Shown in pieces: positions 31,890-41,001 of a stretch of DNA of 47,820 bases. The position numbers and the translations under genes were made by a program. The first letter of the stretch is position 1, and every line of letters starts with the position of its first letter. The DNA is taken from positions 1 through 47,820 of the forward strand of contig NZ_SRSG01000014.1 in NCBI RefSeq assembly GCF_005543295.1, given 5' to 3'. This DNA comes from Halalkalirubrum salinum. Its GTDB lineage: Archaea > Halobacteriota > Halobacteria > Halobacteriales > Haloferacaceae. The notes under the pieces are model-generated. The model made no database searches. It saw only the letters and a list, made by a program, of their open reading frames with translations, and had not been told where the DNA came from.

Positions 31890-32858
31890 CTATTTTGCAG
31901 CCGCAATTCGCTCGAACTGCTCGGCCGACAGCGTCACCTCGGCGGCTGAAAGATCCTCTTCGAGCTGCTCGACCGTTCGCGCGCCGACGATCGGCGCGGT
32001 GACCTGCGGATGCGCACACAGCCACGCAAGGCTGACCTGTGCGGGCGTTGCGTCGACCTCGCTTGCGACGGATTCGACAGCATCTAAGGCGTCGAAGTTC
32101 GCCTCGGTGAGGTACGACGTGGCGAATCGCTCGTCAGTTGCGCCCCGGGAGCCCGCTGGCGGCTCGGCGTCGCGGCTGTATTTTCCCGTCAAGAAGCCGC
32201 CGGCAAGCGGCGACCACGGGACCACGCCGATGTCGTAGTGATCGCACATCTCGAGGTAGTTGCCCTCGATCTCGCGGTTGACCGCGTTGTAGCGCGGCTG
32301 GGCGATCGTAAACGGCTCGTAGCCGCGGCGATCGGCGAGTTCGTTCGCCAGCGTCACCTTCCAGGCGTTCGGCTCGAATGTGGAGGCACCGAGATAGTTG
32401 ACCTTCCCGTCGCGGACAAAGCCGTCGAGGGTCCGCATGAACTCCTCGACCGGCGTGTCGTCGTCCCAGCGGTGGATATAGAGCACGTCGAGATAGTCGG
32501 TGCCAAGGCGATCGAGGATGCGACCGATCGTGTCTCGGAGGTGTTTCCGGCCGAGTCCGCGGCCGTTTGGATCCTCGCGCGTTGGCCAGAAGACTTTCGA
32601 GGCGAGCACGAACGCCTCGCGGTCGCGATCGGCCAGCCAGCTACCGATGTACGACTCCGCGCGGCCGTCGCCGTACATGTCGGCGGTGTCGATAAACTGC
32701 CCACCGGCGGCCGCGTAGGTGTCCAAGAGCTCGTGGGCTCGCGGCTCGTCGATCTCGATCGCTCCGGCGTCGTTCTCGCGGCCGAATCGCCACGTCCCGA
32801 AGGCGATCTCAGAGACCGCTGTCCCGGTTCGTCCCAACGAAACCGTATCCAGCGACAT
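31890..32858 (-). CDS. aldo/keto reductase
   Basis: A 322-aa AKR-family NADPH oxidoreductase with the (alpha/beta)8 pattern. The catalytic tetrad is visible as D57, Y62 (FIDTADMYGDGRAE), K88 (VLASKVFW) and H129 (VLYIHRWD). The C-terminal cofactor region reads VTAPIVGARTVEQLEEDL. The GTADMYG-type active site and length fit the Kvbeta/YajO-like branch acting on small aldehydes. The substrate is unknown. It ends 49 nt before the DUF63 start on the same strand, so they may share a transcript. Confidence 0.92.
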   Translation of the reverse strand: MSLDTVSLGRTGTAVSEIAFGTWRFGRENDAGAIEIDEPRAHELLDTYAAAGGQFIDTADMYGDGRAESYIGSWLADRDREAFVLASKVFWPTREDPNGRGLGRKHLRDTIGRILDRLGTDYLDVLYIHRWDDDTPVEEFMRTLDGFVRDGKVNYLGASTFEPNAWKVTLANELADRRGYEPFTIAQPRYNAVNREIEGNYLEMCDHYDIGVVPWSPLAGGFLTGKYSRDAEPPAGSRGATDERFATSYLTEANFDALDAVESVASEVDATPAQVSLAWLCAHPQVTAPIVGARTVEQLEEDLSAAEVTLSAEQFERIAAAK

Positions 32859-32969
32859 ACCGGCCGTTCGCCTCCAGGGCGATAAAATTGCCCGATCTTC
32901 GCTTTGACCGCCGGCAACGCTCGGGGGCGATCGCGGTACTTACCACCGCGGCGGCAGAACCAGCGATCG

Positions 32970-33854
32970 ATGGATGCCCAACGGAGCGGAGCAGTCTTTG
33001 TGTTGATCGCGTCGGCAGGATTTGGGACACTTGCGATATTCGGCAAACTCGCCGCAGAGGCAGGATTGAACACAACGACACTGCTCGCGTTTCGGTTCAC
33101 GATCGGCTCGGCGTTGCTCTGGATCGGTTTGCGGCTTCGCGGGCCGATCCAGCTGCCGCCCGCTCGTGAGTTTCGGGTCGCGGTGGCACTTGGTGCGTTG
33201 TATGCGGTCTTTTCGGCGCTGTACTTCTGGGGGCTGTTGTACGTCCCCGCGGGGGTCGCCGGAATCACGTTTTATACCTTCCCGGTGTTCGTCTACGCGC
33301 TCTCGGTGACCGTACTCGACGAGCAGCTCTCGCGGTACAAGCTCGCGGCGCTCGCGTGTGCGATCGTCGGCGTCGCGTTGATGATCGGCGCGGACACCGC
33401 GTCGATCGACGCGATCGGCGTCCTGTTGATTCTTCTGGCCGCCTTTGGCTATGCGACGTACATCACCGGCAACCGCGCGGCGGTCGCGAACACCCCGCCC
33501 GACATGCTGGCGGCGATCGCGCTCGTCGTCACCGCCGGCCTGTTCGTCGTCGGTGGCGGTGTGACCGGCCGGCTGTCGGTGCCGAGTGGTCCCGATCAGT
33601 GGGCGATCATCGTCGGCATCGCCGTGATCGGCACTGCGATGCCGCTTTTGTTGTACGTAACCGGCCTCCAGCGGATCGAGGCCAGCCGGGCGGCGATCGT
33701 GAGCACCTCTGAACCGGTCGTCACAGTCCTGCTCGGAATCCTCGTTCTCAACGAACTGCTCACAGTCTCGGTCATTCTCGGTGGCGCACTCGTCCTCATC
33801 GGTGTGTTGCTCGCACAGACTGATGTGACCGGGAAAGTGCGCACCCCACAGTGA
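32970..33854 (+). CDS. EamA/DMT family transporter
   Basis: A 294-aa drug/metabolite transporter with ten predicted helices in two EamA repeats. The first repeat includes G-F-G-T-L-A-I-F-G-K-L-A and the second S-T-S-E-P-V-V-T-V-L-L-G-I near the C-terminus. Such proteins export metabolites or amino acids. The ATG at 32970 is chosen since helix 1 begins soon after; the frame is open 22 codons upstream without similarity. It is divergent from the aldo/keto reductase. Confidence 0.9.
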   Translation: MDAQRSGAVFVLIASAGFGTLAIFGKLAAEAGLNTTTLLAFRFTIGSALLWIGLRLRGPIQLPPAREFRVAVALGALYAVFSALYFWGLLYVPAGVAGITFYTFPVFVYALSVTVLDEQLSRYKLAALACAIVGVALMIGADTASIDAIGVLLILLAAFGYATYITGNRAAVANTPPDMLAAIALVVTAGLFVVGGGVTGRLSVPSGPDQWAIIVGIAVIGTAMPLLLYVTGLQRIEASRAAIVSTSEPVVTVLLGILVLNELLTVSVILGGALVLIGVLLAQTDVTGKVRTPQ

Positions 33855-33974
33855 GTCGAAGGGATCGTTCCCACAGTGAGTTGGCTCTGGTGAAATCCTA
33901 TTCTTCAGACACAGTATCGTCTGAAACAACTGTTTGCTAAAGACTGCATATTGATCGGTAGTTTCATTCATCTC

Positions 33975-33991
33975 CGTAAGGAATTCTTACG
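33975..33991. promoter_or_regulatory. inverted repeat before the antitoxin start, probable operator
   Basis: CGTAAG-GAATT-CTTACG is a perfect 6-bp inverted repeat with a five-base centre, ending one base before the antitoxin ATG at 33993. AbrB-type antitoxins commonly bind such palindromes over their own promoter. Confidence 0.5.
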
Positions 33992-33992
33992 T

Positions 33993-34256
33993 ATGAGTGT
34001 AGACGACCCCGAAGTGACGACGGTTACCTCGAAGGGACAGATCACAATCCCAAGCCGGCTTCGAGACCAGTTCGGACTCGAAAAAGGAACGAAGCTAATG
34101 GTCGTTCCGACGGACTACGGCCTCGTGTTGAAAAAGATCGAACTCCCGTCAGTTACGGAGTTCCAAGAGCGCATTGCCGAACGCGCCGAGGAGAACGACC
34201 TATCCATCGAAGAGGTGAATCAACTGGTTCACGCCGCGCGCGATACCGACCAATGA
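33993..34256 (+). CDS. AbrB/SpoVT-type antitoxin
   Basis: An 87-aa protein with an N-terminal swapped-hairpin AbrB/MazE DNA-binding domain (T-T-V-T-S-K-G-Q-I-T-I-P-S-R-L-R...LEKGTKLMVV) and a C-terminal acidic helix (AERAEENDLSIEEVNQLVHAAR) suited to wrapping a toxin. The stop overlaps the toxin start as ATGA. An inverted repeat sits directly before the ATG, consistent with autoregulation. An upstream ATG at 33951 would place that repeat inside the gene and is less likely. Confidence 0.9.
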   Translation: MSVDDPEVTTVTSKGQITIPSRLRDQFGLEKGTKLMVVPTDYGLVLKKIELPSVTEFQERIAERAEENDLSIEEVNQLVHAARDTDQ

Positions 34257-34666
34257 AGGCTGTCCTCGATACAAACGTCCTTATTTCCGCGGTTATTGCG
34301 ACCGGGACACCGCACGAGATCGTCGTGGCGGGCTATACGAACGAGTACCAAATCGTTGCATCTGTGCCGACGCTCACGGAATTCCGCAAAACATTGCAAA
34401 AATATCCCGAACGCTTCGGATTGGACGATGAAGAGATTCAGACCGAAGTCGAAACGCTTCGATACTTCGCGGAATTCGTCGTCCCCGATGAAGAAATTAC
34501 GGCCGTCGAAGCGGACCCGGATGACGACAAGTTTCTAGAGGCAGCTGTGGCAGGCAATACGGATTACATCGTATCCGGTGACCACCATTTACTTGATCTG
34601 CAGTCATTCCGTGGGATCGACATCGTTACACCTAGAGAATTTTTCGATGTGCTAAACGATCGATGA
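34253..34666 (+). CDS. PIN-domain toxin (VapC-like ribonuclease, COG1569 type)
   Basis: A 137-aa PIN nuclease. The acidic active-site residues are visible: D6 in AVLDTNVLISA, E43 in TLTEF, D91/D92 in DPDDDKFLEAA, and D110 in YIVSGDHHLLDL. PIN toxins cleave tRNA or other RNA when released from the antitoxin, whose gene overlaps by four bases. The pair occupies a gap between two transporter genes, as expected for an accessory module. No membrane part is present. Confidence 0.92.
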   Translation: MKAVLDTNVLISAVIATGTPHEIVVAGYTNEYQIVASVPTLTEFRKTLQKYPERFGLDDEEIQTEVETLRYFAEFVVPDEEITAVEADPDDDKFLEAAVAGNTDYIVSGDHHLLDLQSFRGIDIVTPREFFDVLNDR

Positions 34667-34805
34667 GCCACCTGTACCGCCGGATACGGGTCGAAATGTG
34701 TCACTTGCTGAGGATTTCAACAAAACCGGTGAGTTGGAAGTGTCTCACCCGCGATGATCCGCACAGAAGACAAGCTATTCGTGAATATCGACCGTACACC
34801 AGTGC

Positions 34806-35084
34806 ATGGCAGATCTGAACCCGATCGCGAAGCGAATTCACAGCATCACTCCCGATCGCGTCCGTGTCACCCTCGACGATGGCACCGAGGCGACGTTTCA
34901 GTTCTCCTGGACGGAGTTCTTCCAGCAGGAGTTCCAGGCCGAAGGAACGAGAGACGGGGACGATGCCGACTACCGACTCGTGTCGAGCGAAGACAACGAG
35001 ACGATTCTCGTCGGTCGGCAACGGACGGGCGAGGACGGCTGGGAGATGATCGGTGCGATCGAATCGGTGACGCGCGCGGAGTGA
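34806..35084 (+). CDS. small conserved haloarchaeal protein
   Basis: A 92-aa acidic soluble protein with no signal or helix spanning the membrane. It looks like a small beta-rich fold (RVRVTLDDGTEATFQFSWTE, ETILVGRQR, GWEMIGAIESVTR). I do not recognise a named family or a motif. The ATG at 34806 gives a complete protein. It converges with the EamA gene six bases away. Confidence 0.7.
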   Translation: MADLNPIAKRIHSITPDRVRVTLDDGTEATFQFSWTEFFQQEFQAEGTRDGDDADYRLVSSEDNETILVGRQRTGEDGWEMIGAIESVTRAE

Positions 35085-35090
35085 CCGCGA

Positions 35091-36020
35091 TCAATCTGCT
35101 GCCGGCGTCTGTCGGTACCGCCGCAGCTCCGCGCGGATTGCCTCGCGTTTGATCAACACGAACCCCGAGAAAATCAGCACAAAGCCGACGACTGTTGTCG
35201 CGGTGAGTCCTTCACTGAGGATGAGCCAGCCGGCGATCGCCGCAAAGACGGGCGCGACGTAGGAAACGAGGTTGATCTCGATCGGCCCGAGTCGGTCTAA
35301 CAGGTCGAAGTAGATCAGAAAGCCGATCGCGCTGGCGGCGATCGAGAGGTACCCAAGCGAGAGGATAGCGTCTGTCGTCCAGGCGATCGCCGCGACCGAT
35401 TCACCGCGGACCGCGGCGATCCCGTGCATCAACACACCGCCGAGCAGCATCGACCACGCCTCCATGGGTTCAATTCGAAGGTCGGCGTCGATCCGGCGAG
35501 TGAGCACACTGCCAAGCGCAAACGCGATCGCAGCCACAAGTACGAACAGCTTCGCGATCGCCCCCTCGCCGAGAAGGTCATTCGGATCTGGATTCGCGAG
35601 CACAACCGCGCCGGCGAACGCCAGCGCCAATCCAACAATTCCAACGAGCGTGAGCCGCTCGCTTGGCAACAACAGCCGCGAGAACGCAGTCGTGAGTACC
35701 GGGCTGAGGCTGACAATCGTGGCGGCAATCGCGCTCGTCACGAGCGGGTCCGTCTGGCCAATAAAGAGAAACGAGTGATACCCCGCGATGAGGAACGTCC
35801 CGCCGACGGCGACGAGCGCCCACTGGCCCCGAGACCGCGGGATCGGATCGTCGAGGACCCAGACGGCGTACGCGAGCATCAACACACCAGCAATGTCGTA
35901 GCGAATCGCGGCGAACAGGACCGGCGGGAAGAACTCGAGTCCGAGGTTGATCGCCATGAAGGCCGAGCCCCAGATCGCCGCGAGGAGTAAAAACAGCGAG
36001 AGGTTTCGATACGTGGACAC
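35091..36020 (-). CDS. EamA/DMT family transporter
   Basis: A 309-aa ten-helix drug/metabolite exporter with two EamA repeats: LLLAAIWGSAFMAINLGLE at the N-terminus, SLSPVLTTAFSRLLLPSERLT ending the first repeat, and VSYVAPVFAAIAGWLILSEGLT ending the second, followed by a basic cytoplasmic tail (REAIRAELRRYRQ). The substrate is unknown. It is not close in sequence to the EamA protein at 32970, so the two are separate family members. It is divergent from the peptide ABC operon. Confidence 0.92.
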   Translation of the reverse strand: MSTYRNLSLFLLLAAIWGSAFMAINLGLEFFPPVLFAAIRYDIAGVLMLAYAVWVLDDPIPRSRGQWALVAVGGTFLIAGYHSFLFIGQTDPLVTSAIAATIVSLSPVLTTAFSRLLLPSERLTLVGIVGLALAFAGAVVLANPDPNDLLGEGAIAKLFVLVAAIAFALGSVLTRRIDADLRIEPMEAWSMLLGGVLMHGIAAVRGESVAAIAWTTDAILSLGYLSIAASAIGFLIYFDLLDRLGPIEINLVSYVAPVFAAIAGWLILSEGLTATTVVGFVLIFSGFVLIKREAIRAELRRYRQTPAAD

Positions 36021-36158
36021 ATCCGATCTCTTGGCGGTAGCGAATAGAAGCTTACGAAGCCGGGTGAGGTCGCCGAGTCGTCAAACAACCGAGACGATCA
36101 CGACAAAAACGCAGGTCGCTGCGTTAGGTTCAAGACGTTTGGTCGTATTTGGAGGTCT

Positions 36159-37760
36159 ATGGCACCGAATGACACTAATGACATAAACCGACGAACCCTT
36201 CTCACCTACGCTGGGAGCGCAGCCGCCGCGGTGACTGTGGCTGGGTGTACCGGTGACGGAAACGGCGGAAACGGCGGAAACGGCAACGGTGATGGGAACG
36301 GCGACGGGAACGGCGACGACGAGCCGTTCGAAATCGGTGTGACAATGGGACAGATGGACTCTGGATTAGACCCACAGGACCACGCCGAGACCAACACCGA
36401 AATCGTCGTCGGACAGGTCTACGAGGGCCTGCTCGATCGCGACAAGGTCGGCGAGATCATCGAGGGCCTCGCAACCGACTGGGAGCGCGGCGACGGTAAC
36501 TCAGTCACCTTCACCCTTCGCGAGACGAACTTCCACAACGGCGATCCACTGACCGCCGAGGACGTAAAGTTCAGCATCGAACGAATTGAGTTCGAAGATG
36601 TGGGTATTGCGAGCCCACAGGCGGGCGATCTTGGCAGTGTTGAGGAGGTTGAGGCCGGTGACGGAGAGGTGACAGTCACATTCTCGGGATTCAATCCGAT
36701 TGCTTTCCAGCTATTTGCGACGAACGGCGAGATTATGCAGCAGTCGTGGGTCGAAGAGAACAGCCGCGACTACATCAACCAGAATACCAACGGTACTGGA
36801 CCGTTCCAGGTTACTGAGTACGACTCGGGTAACGAAGTGGTTTATGAGCCCTACAACGACTACTGGGACGGAGAACCCGAGGTCGACGAGCTCACCATGG
36901 CGTCCTCGAGCGAATCGAGCACTCGGGTCAACCGCCTCTTGGCTGAGGAGACCGATATCGTGACCAACGTCCCCCCGAACGAAGTATCACGCATTGAGGA
37001 GGAGGACGTTGCCACCGTCGAGTCGGTGCCAAGCGCGCGGATAATTTTCTTGCAGATGCGCTACGACGTCGAACCGTTCTCGAGCCAAGAGTTCAGACAG
37101 GCGATGAACTACGCGGTCGATGTCGAGAGCATCATCGAAAACGTGCTCAATGGCTTCGGAGAGATTACTAGTCAACCAACCCTTCCCGAGCACGTCGGCT
37201 ACAATCCAGATCTCGATCCATACCCCTACGATCCCGAAGAGGCAGAGCGATTGGTCGACGAATCCGGCCACGCTGATGTCGAGATTACGCTTGAGACGCC
37301 GATCGGCCGGTACCTTCGGGATGTCGAAATCGCCCAGGCGGCGGCTGACCAGATCGACCAGCTCTCGAACGTCTCCTGTGAGCTCGAACAGCGGGAGTTC
37401 TCGTCGCTCGTCCAAGATATTACGACAGGTGACATCGAAGACAAACCCCACTTTAATCTCCTTGGGTGGGGGAACGGCGAGTTCGACGGCAGCCAGACGA
37501 TCGGCCCCCTCATGACGACAGGCGGTTCGCTCACTATCCTCGAAAACGAGGAGCTCGATCAGCTGATGACTGATGCCGAGAACGCGACTGACTCAGACGA
37601 TCGGGTTGAAATCCTCCAGGAGGCAAACGAGCTGGCACACGAACTAGCGCCATGGGTATTCCTCCACCAGCAGTTCAGTGTGTACGGCGTCTCCAACAAA
37701 ATCGAGTGGGAGCCACGGTCCGACGAATTTATCGACCCCGACACGGCTACGAGACAGTAA
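36159..37760 (+). CDS. oligopeptide-type ABC transporter substrate-binding lipoprotein (SBP_bac_5)
   Basis: A 533-aa family 5 binding protein exported by Tat: N-R-R-T-L-L-T-Y, then the lipobox V-A-G-C30. Residues 31-53 form a Gly/Asn/Asp linker encoded by short tandem repeats (36254-36320). The mature part has VVGQVYEGLLDRD, LTAEDVKFSIERI, NGTGPFQVTEY at 211-221 and SQEFRQAMNYAVDVESII, all typical of dipeptide/oligopeptide or nickel binding proteins. The ligand is unknown. GGAGGT lies only two bases before the ATG. It is followed by dppB after 30 nt and heads an intact five-gene operon. Confidence 0.94.
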   Translation: MAPNDTNDINRRTLLTYAGSAAAAVTVAGCTGDGNGGNGGNGNGDGNGDGNGDDEPFEIGVTMGQMDSGLDPQDHAETNTEIVVGQVYEGLLDRDKVGEIIEGLATDWERGDGNSVTFTLRETNFHNGDPLTAEDVKFSIERIEFEDVGIASPQAGDLGSVEEVEAGDGEVTVTFSGFNPIAFQLFATNGEIMQQSWVEENSRDYINQNTNGTGPFQVTEYDSGNEVVYEPYNDYWDGEPEVDELTMASSSESSTRVNRLLAEETDIVTNVPPNEVSRIEEEDVATVESVPSARIIFLQMRYDVEPFSSQEFRQAMNYAVDVESIIENVLNGFGEITSQPTLPEHVGYNPDLDPYPYDPEEAERLVDESGHADVEITLETPIGRYLRDVEIAQAAADQIDQLSNVSCELEQREFSSLVQDITTGDIEDKPHFNLLGWGNGEFDGSQTIGPLMTTGGSLTILENEELDQLMTDAENATDSDDRVEILQEANELAHELAPWVFLHQQFSVYGVSNKIEWEPRSDEFIDPDTATRQ

Positions 37761-37790
37761 CGCGGTACGAGTATTCGGTCGCCAGTATAC

Positions 37791-38783
37791 ATGTCATTTG
37801 GGAGATTCGTATTCACACGGAGCCTGCAGGGTCTCGGGGTAATCTGGGGCGTGATTACCGTTGTATTCGCCCTCCGGTTCGTCACGCCGGGGGATCCGAT
37901 CAACGCGGTCGCGCCGTTAGACGCCACCCAGGAGACGCGGCGGGCGATCGCCGCCGAGCTCGGGCTCGATCAGCCGCTGTACATTCAGTACGGACAGTAC
38001 CTGTTCGACCTCATGGTTGGCGATATGGGCTTTTCGTACATTAAGGGACAGGAAGTCACGGGGCTCGTGTTCGCACGGGTACCGGCGACCGTCGAGCTCG
38101 CAGTGACGGCGACTATCGTTGCGATTGCGTTGTCGATTCCACTCGGGGTTATCAGCGCGACACGGCGAAACGAGCCTGTCGACTACGGCGCGACGCTGTT
38201 TTCGCTTGCGGGAATCAGTACGCCGAACTTCTGGCTCGGCATAATGATGATCCTCATCCTGGCCGTTGAGTTCGGAATCTTCCACACAAGCGGACGAGAG
38301 ACGGACCTCGGCGATGTTGTCATTTCTGTTGTCGGTCCCGAACCGTTCATTTCGACGCTTGCGTCCTGGCTGAAGTATATCACGCTGCCCTCGATCGCGC
38401 TTGGCACGTACTTTATGGCCCTCATTACCCGGTTGACTCGATCGGGTATGCTGGACGAACTCGGCAAAGCATACGTCACCGCGAGCCGAGCGAAAGGTAT
38501 CCCCGAAACGCTCGTCCGGTACAAACACGTCCTTCGAAACACCCTCATCCCAGTCATCACGGTTCTCGGCCTCCAGCTGGGGACGCTGATCGGCGGGGCA
38601 GTGATTACCGAAGCCGTGTTCTCGTGGCCGGGGCTCGGGACGCTCGTCATTCAGAGCATCAACCTCCGCGATTGGCCCGTCTTACAGGGTAGCCTCATCG
38701 TGATCGGCACCAGCTTCGTCTTAGTAAATATCCTCGTAGATACGGTGTACGCGTATCTCGACCCCCAGGTTGTGTACGACTAA
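37791..38783 (+). CDS. dppB: ABC transporter permease, DppB-type
   Basis: A 330-aa inner-membrane permease with six predicted helices. The N-terminus (RFVFTRSLQGLGVIWGVITVVFALRFVTPGDP) and the EAA loop (ASRAKGIPETLVRYKHVLRNTLIPVIT) are typical of DppB/OppB. It forms the channel with the next gene product. The stop overlaps the dppC start (TAATG). Substrate specificity comes from the binding protein and is not readable here. Confidence 0.94.
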   Translation: MSFGRFVFTRSLQGLGVIWGVITVVFALRFVTPGDPINAVAPLDATQETRRAIAAELGLDQPLYIQYGQYLFDLMVGDMGFSYIKGQEVTGLVFARVPATVELAVTATIVAIALSIPLGVISATRRNEPVDYGATLFSLAGISTPNFWLGIMMILILAVEFGIFHTSGRETDLGDVVISVVGPEPFISTLASWLKYITLPSIALGTYFMALITRLTRSGMLDELGKAYVTASRAKGIPETLVRYKHVLRNTLIPVITVLGLQLGTLIGGAVITEAVFSWPGLGTLVIQSINLRDWPVLQGSLIVIGTSFVLVNILVDTVYAYLDPQVVYD

Positions 38784-39802
38784 TGGTTTCAGCACGTGTT
38801 ATCCGGAATCTCAAATCAGAGTTCAAAACCAGCGCGCTCGCAAAGATCGGCCTTGCGCTCGTCGTCGGGATCATCCTCGTCGCGACGTTCGCGCCGTTTA
38901 TTGCGCCGCACAATCCGACCGAACAGCGCCTCCCAGAGAGCGAACTGCCACCGATCGGTTTCACCGACACGAACGAAAAGACGAGTTCGGAGATGGTCGA
39001 TGGTGAGATCCAAACTGTTACCGAGACGGAGGTAATCCGCGCAGACAGCGACTATGTCCTTGGAACCGACGGGCTTGGCCGAGATATGCTGTCACGGATC
39101 ATCTACGGCGCACGAACCTCACTCGCGGTTGGCGTCCTAGGAACGCTGCTGGCTGCGGTGATCGGCGTCCCGGTTGGGATGTACGCCGGCTATCACCGCG
39201 GACGGATCGACGACACACTGATGCGGATCGCTGACGTCAGCCTCGCGTTTCCCTCGCTCGTGCTCGCAGTCGCCCTCATCGGACTGTGGGGGCGCGCAGC
39301 GATTCGCGTGCCGGATCCCTTCGTTGTCACCGGAATGGTGTCAGATATGCCCGAATTCTTTGTGTTGCCGATCACAGTGGTGATCGTCGTCGGCCTCGTC
39401 AACTGGGTGTGGTTTGCCCGTGTCGCCCGTGGGGAGGCGATGTCGCTTCGCAGCCAGGAGTACGTCAAGGCTGCACGAGCGCTCGGCGCGAGCGACAACC
39501 GGATTATCTTGAGCCACGTCCTCCCGAACGCGATCACCCCGATCATCGTGCTTGGAACCGTCCAGGTTGCGGCGATCATCCTCCTCGAAAGCGCGCTGTC
39601 GTTCCTCGGGTTTTCCGGGACGACGCTCTCGTGGGGCTTCGACATCTCGCAGGGACGTGACTACATCTCCTCTGGACAGTGGTGGATCGCCTCGATCCCC
39701 GGGCTTGCGATCATGCTCTCGGTGATTGGCATCAATCTCCTTGGCGATTGGCTCAGAGACGCCCTCGATCCAGGAATCCAGGGTGAAGGGGGTGCCGCAT
39801 GA
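38783..39802 (+). CDS. dppC: ABC transporter permease, DppC-type
   Basis: A 339-aa permease. After the first helix there is an extracellular segment of about 60 residues ending in the conserved DYVLGTDGLGRDMLSRIIYGAR, then five more helices. The EAA loop is VKAARALGASDNRIILSHVLPN. Together with DppB it forms the translocation pore. Its last four bases overlap the start of the first ATPase gene as ATGA. Confidence 0.94.
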   Translation: MVSARVIRNLKSEFKTSALAKIGLALVVGIILVATFAPFIAPHNPTEQRLPESELPPIGFTDTNEKTSSEMVDGEIQTVTETEVIRADSDYVLGTDGLGRDMLSRIIYGARTSLAVGVLGTLLAAVIGVPVGMYAGYHRGRIDDTLMRIADVSLAFPSLVLAVALIGLWGRAAIRVPDPFVVTGMVSDMPEFFVLPITVVIVVGLVNWVWFARVARGEAMSLRSQEYVKAARALGASDNRIILSHVLPNAITPIIVLGTVQVAAIILLESALSFLGFSGTTLSWGFDISQGRDYISSGQWWIASIPGLAIMLSVIGINLLGDWLRDALDPGIQGEGGAA

Positions 39803-41001
39803 GCTACGAGCAGACGAGCCGGCCCGCAGCCGATTCTGTCCTCAGCGTCGAGGGGCTTTCGACGCGGTTTTTCACCGAGGAGGGACAGATCAACGCGGTC
39901 GAATCAGTCTCGTTCGACCTCCGCGAGGACGAGATCCTCGGGATCGTCGGCGAGTCCGGCTCCGGAAAGTCGGTTACTGCACTGTCGCTCGTCGATCTCG
40001 TTGGGTCCCCCGGGCGGATCACCGCGGGATCAGTGTGGTACCGCAACCCCGATCTCGCCGAGGAGTTTCGTGGAAACGACTCGGTCGAAGTTTCGGGCGA
40101 TCACGTCGATCTGCGGACCCTCCCGCCGCGAGTTCGACGATCGCTCCGTGGCCCCTCCTTTAGTATGATCTTCCAGGACCCGATGAGCAGTTTCAATCCC
40201 TCGATCACCGTCGGCGAGCAGATCGCCGAAGCGGTTGAGGTCCAACGCCGTGCGCGGGCGAACCCGCGATCGACCCGCTCGCGCACACAGGGGTACGGTC
40301 TGTCGAACTACTTACTCGACGGAATCGTCCCCGGTCGGAGCTATACGAGCAAAGCGAGTACCGAGCACGCAGTCGAGTTGCTCGAGCAGGTCGGCATTCC
40401 CGATCCCGAAGAGCGCGTCGACGAGTACCCAAACCAGTTCTCTGGGGGCATGTTACAGCGCGCGATGATCGCCCAGGCGCTGGCTGGCGAGCCAGACGTG
40501 TTGATCGCTGACGAGCCGACAACCGCGCTCGACGTGACGATCCAGGCACAAATCCTGAACCTCTTACGCGACATTCAGCGCGATCGAGGGATGAGCATCG
40601 TCCTGATCACCCACGACCTGGCAGTCGTCGCCGAGATGTGCGATCGGGTCTGTGTGATGTACGCCGGTGAGGTCGTCGAGCGAGGGCCGCTCGAGACGGT
40701 GTTTGGTGATCCTGTCCACCCGTACACCCAGGGATTGTTGGGCTCAATTCCGGAGCCAGATGCGGCCAAGTCGCGGCTTGAACCAATCACCGGCAACGTG
40801 CCCGGACTGCTCGATTCGGAGATGGGCGATCGGTGTTACTTCGCCGATCGCTGTCCGAAAGCGATGCAGGCGTGTTTAGAAAAGCCAGCCGATCTCCCAG
40901 CATCGGCCGATGGCGAACACACCGCAAAGTGTGTGCTCGCAGAGCAGCCGTACGATCCAGACGAGGCGCTCCCAGACGAGTACTTCCGAGGTGACGAATG
41001 A
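39799..41001 (+). CDS. dppD: ABC transporter ATPase, DppD-type
   Basis: A 400-aa ATP-binding subunit. Walker A is G-E-S-G-S-G-K-S at 51-58, the signature is F-S-G-G-M-L-Q-R-A, and Walker B reads [12 protein letters not shown]. Between the Q-loop and signature is an insertion of about 50 residues ([20 protein letters not shown] and following), usual for haloarchaeal DppD. The C-terminal oligopeptide domain has the Cys-bearing [15 protein letters not shown]-like segment seen in this subfamily. ATGA overlaps couple it to both neighbours. Confidence 0.94.
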   Translation: MSYEQTSRPAADSVLSVEGLSTRFFTEEGQINAVESVSFDLREDEILGIVGESGSGKSVTALSLVDLVGSPGRITAGSVWYRNPDLAEEFRGNDSVEVSGDHVDLRTLPPRVRRSLRGPSFSMIFQDPMSSFNPSITVGEQIAEAVEVQRRARANPRSTRSRTQGYGLSNYLLDGIVPGRSYTSKASTEHAVELLEQVGIPDPEERVDEYPNQFSGGMLQRAMIAQALAGEPDVLIADEPTTALDVTIQAQILNLLRDIQRDRGMSIVLITHDLAVVAEMCDRVCVMYAGEVVERGPLETVFGDPVHPYTQGLLGSIPEPDAAKSRLEPITGNVPGLLDSEMGDRCYFADRCPKAMQACLEKPADLPASADGEHTAKCVLAEQPYDPDEALPDEYFRGDE

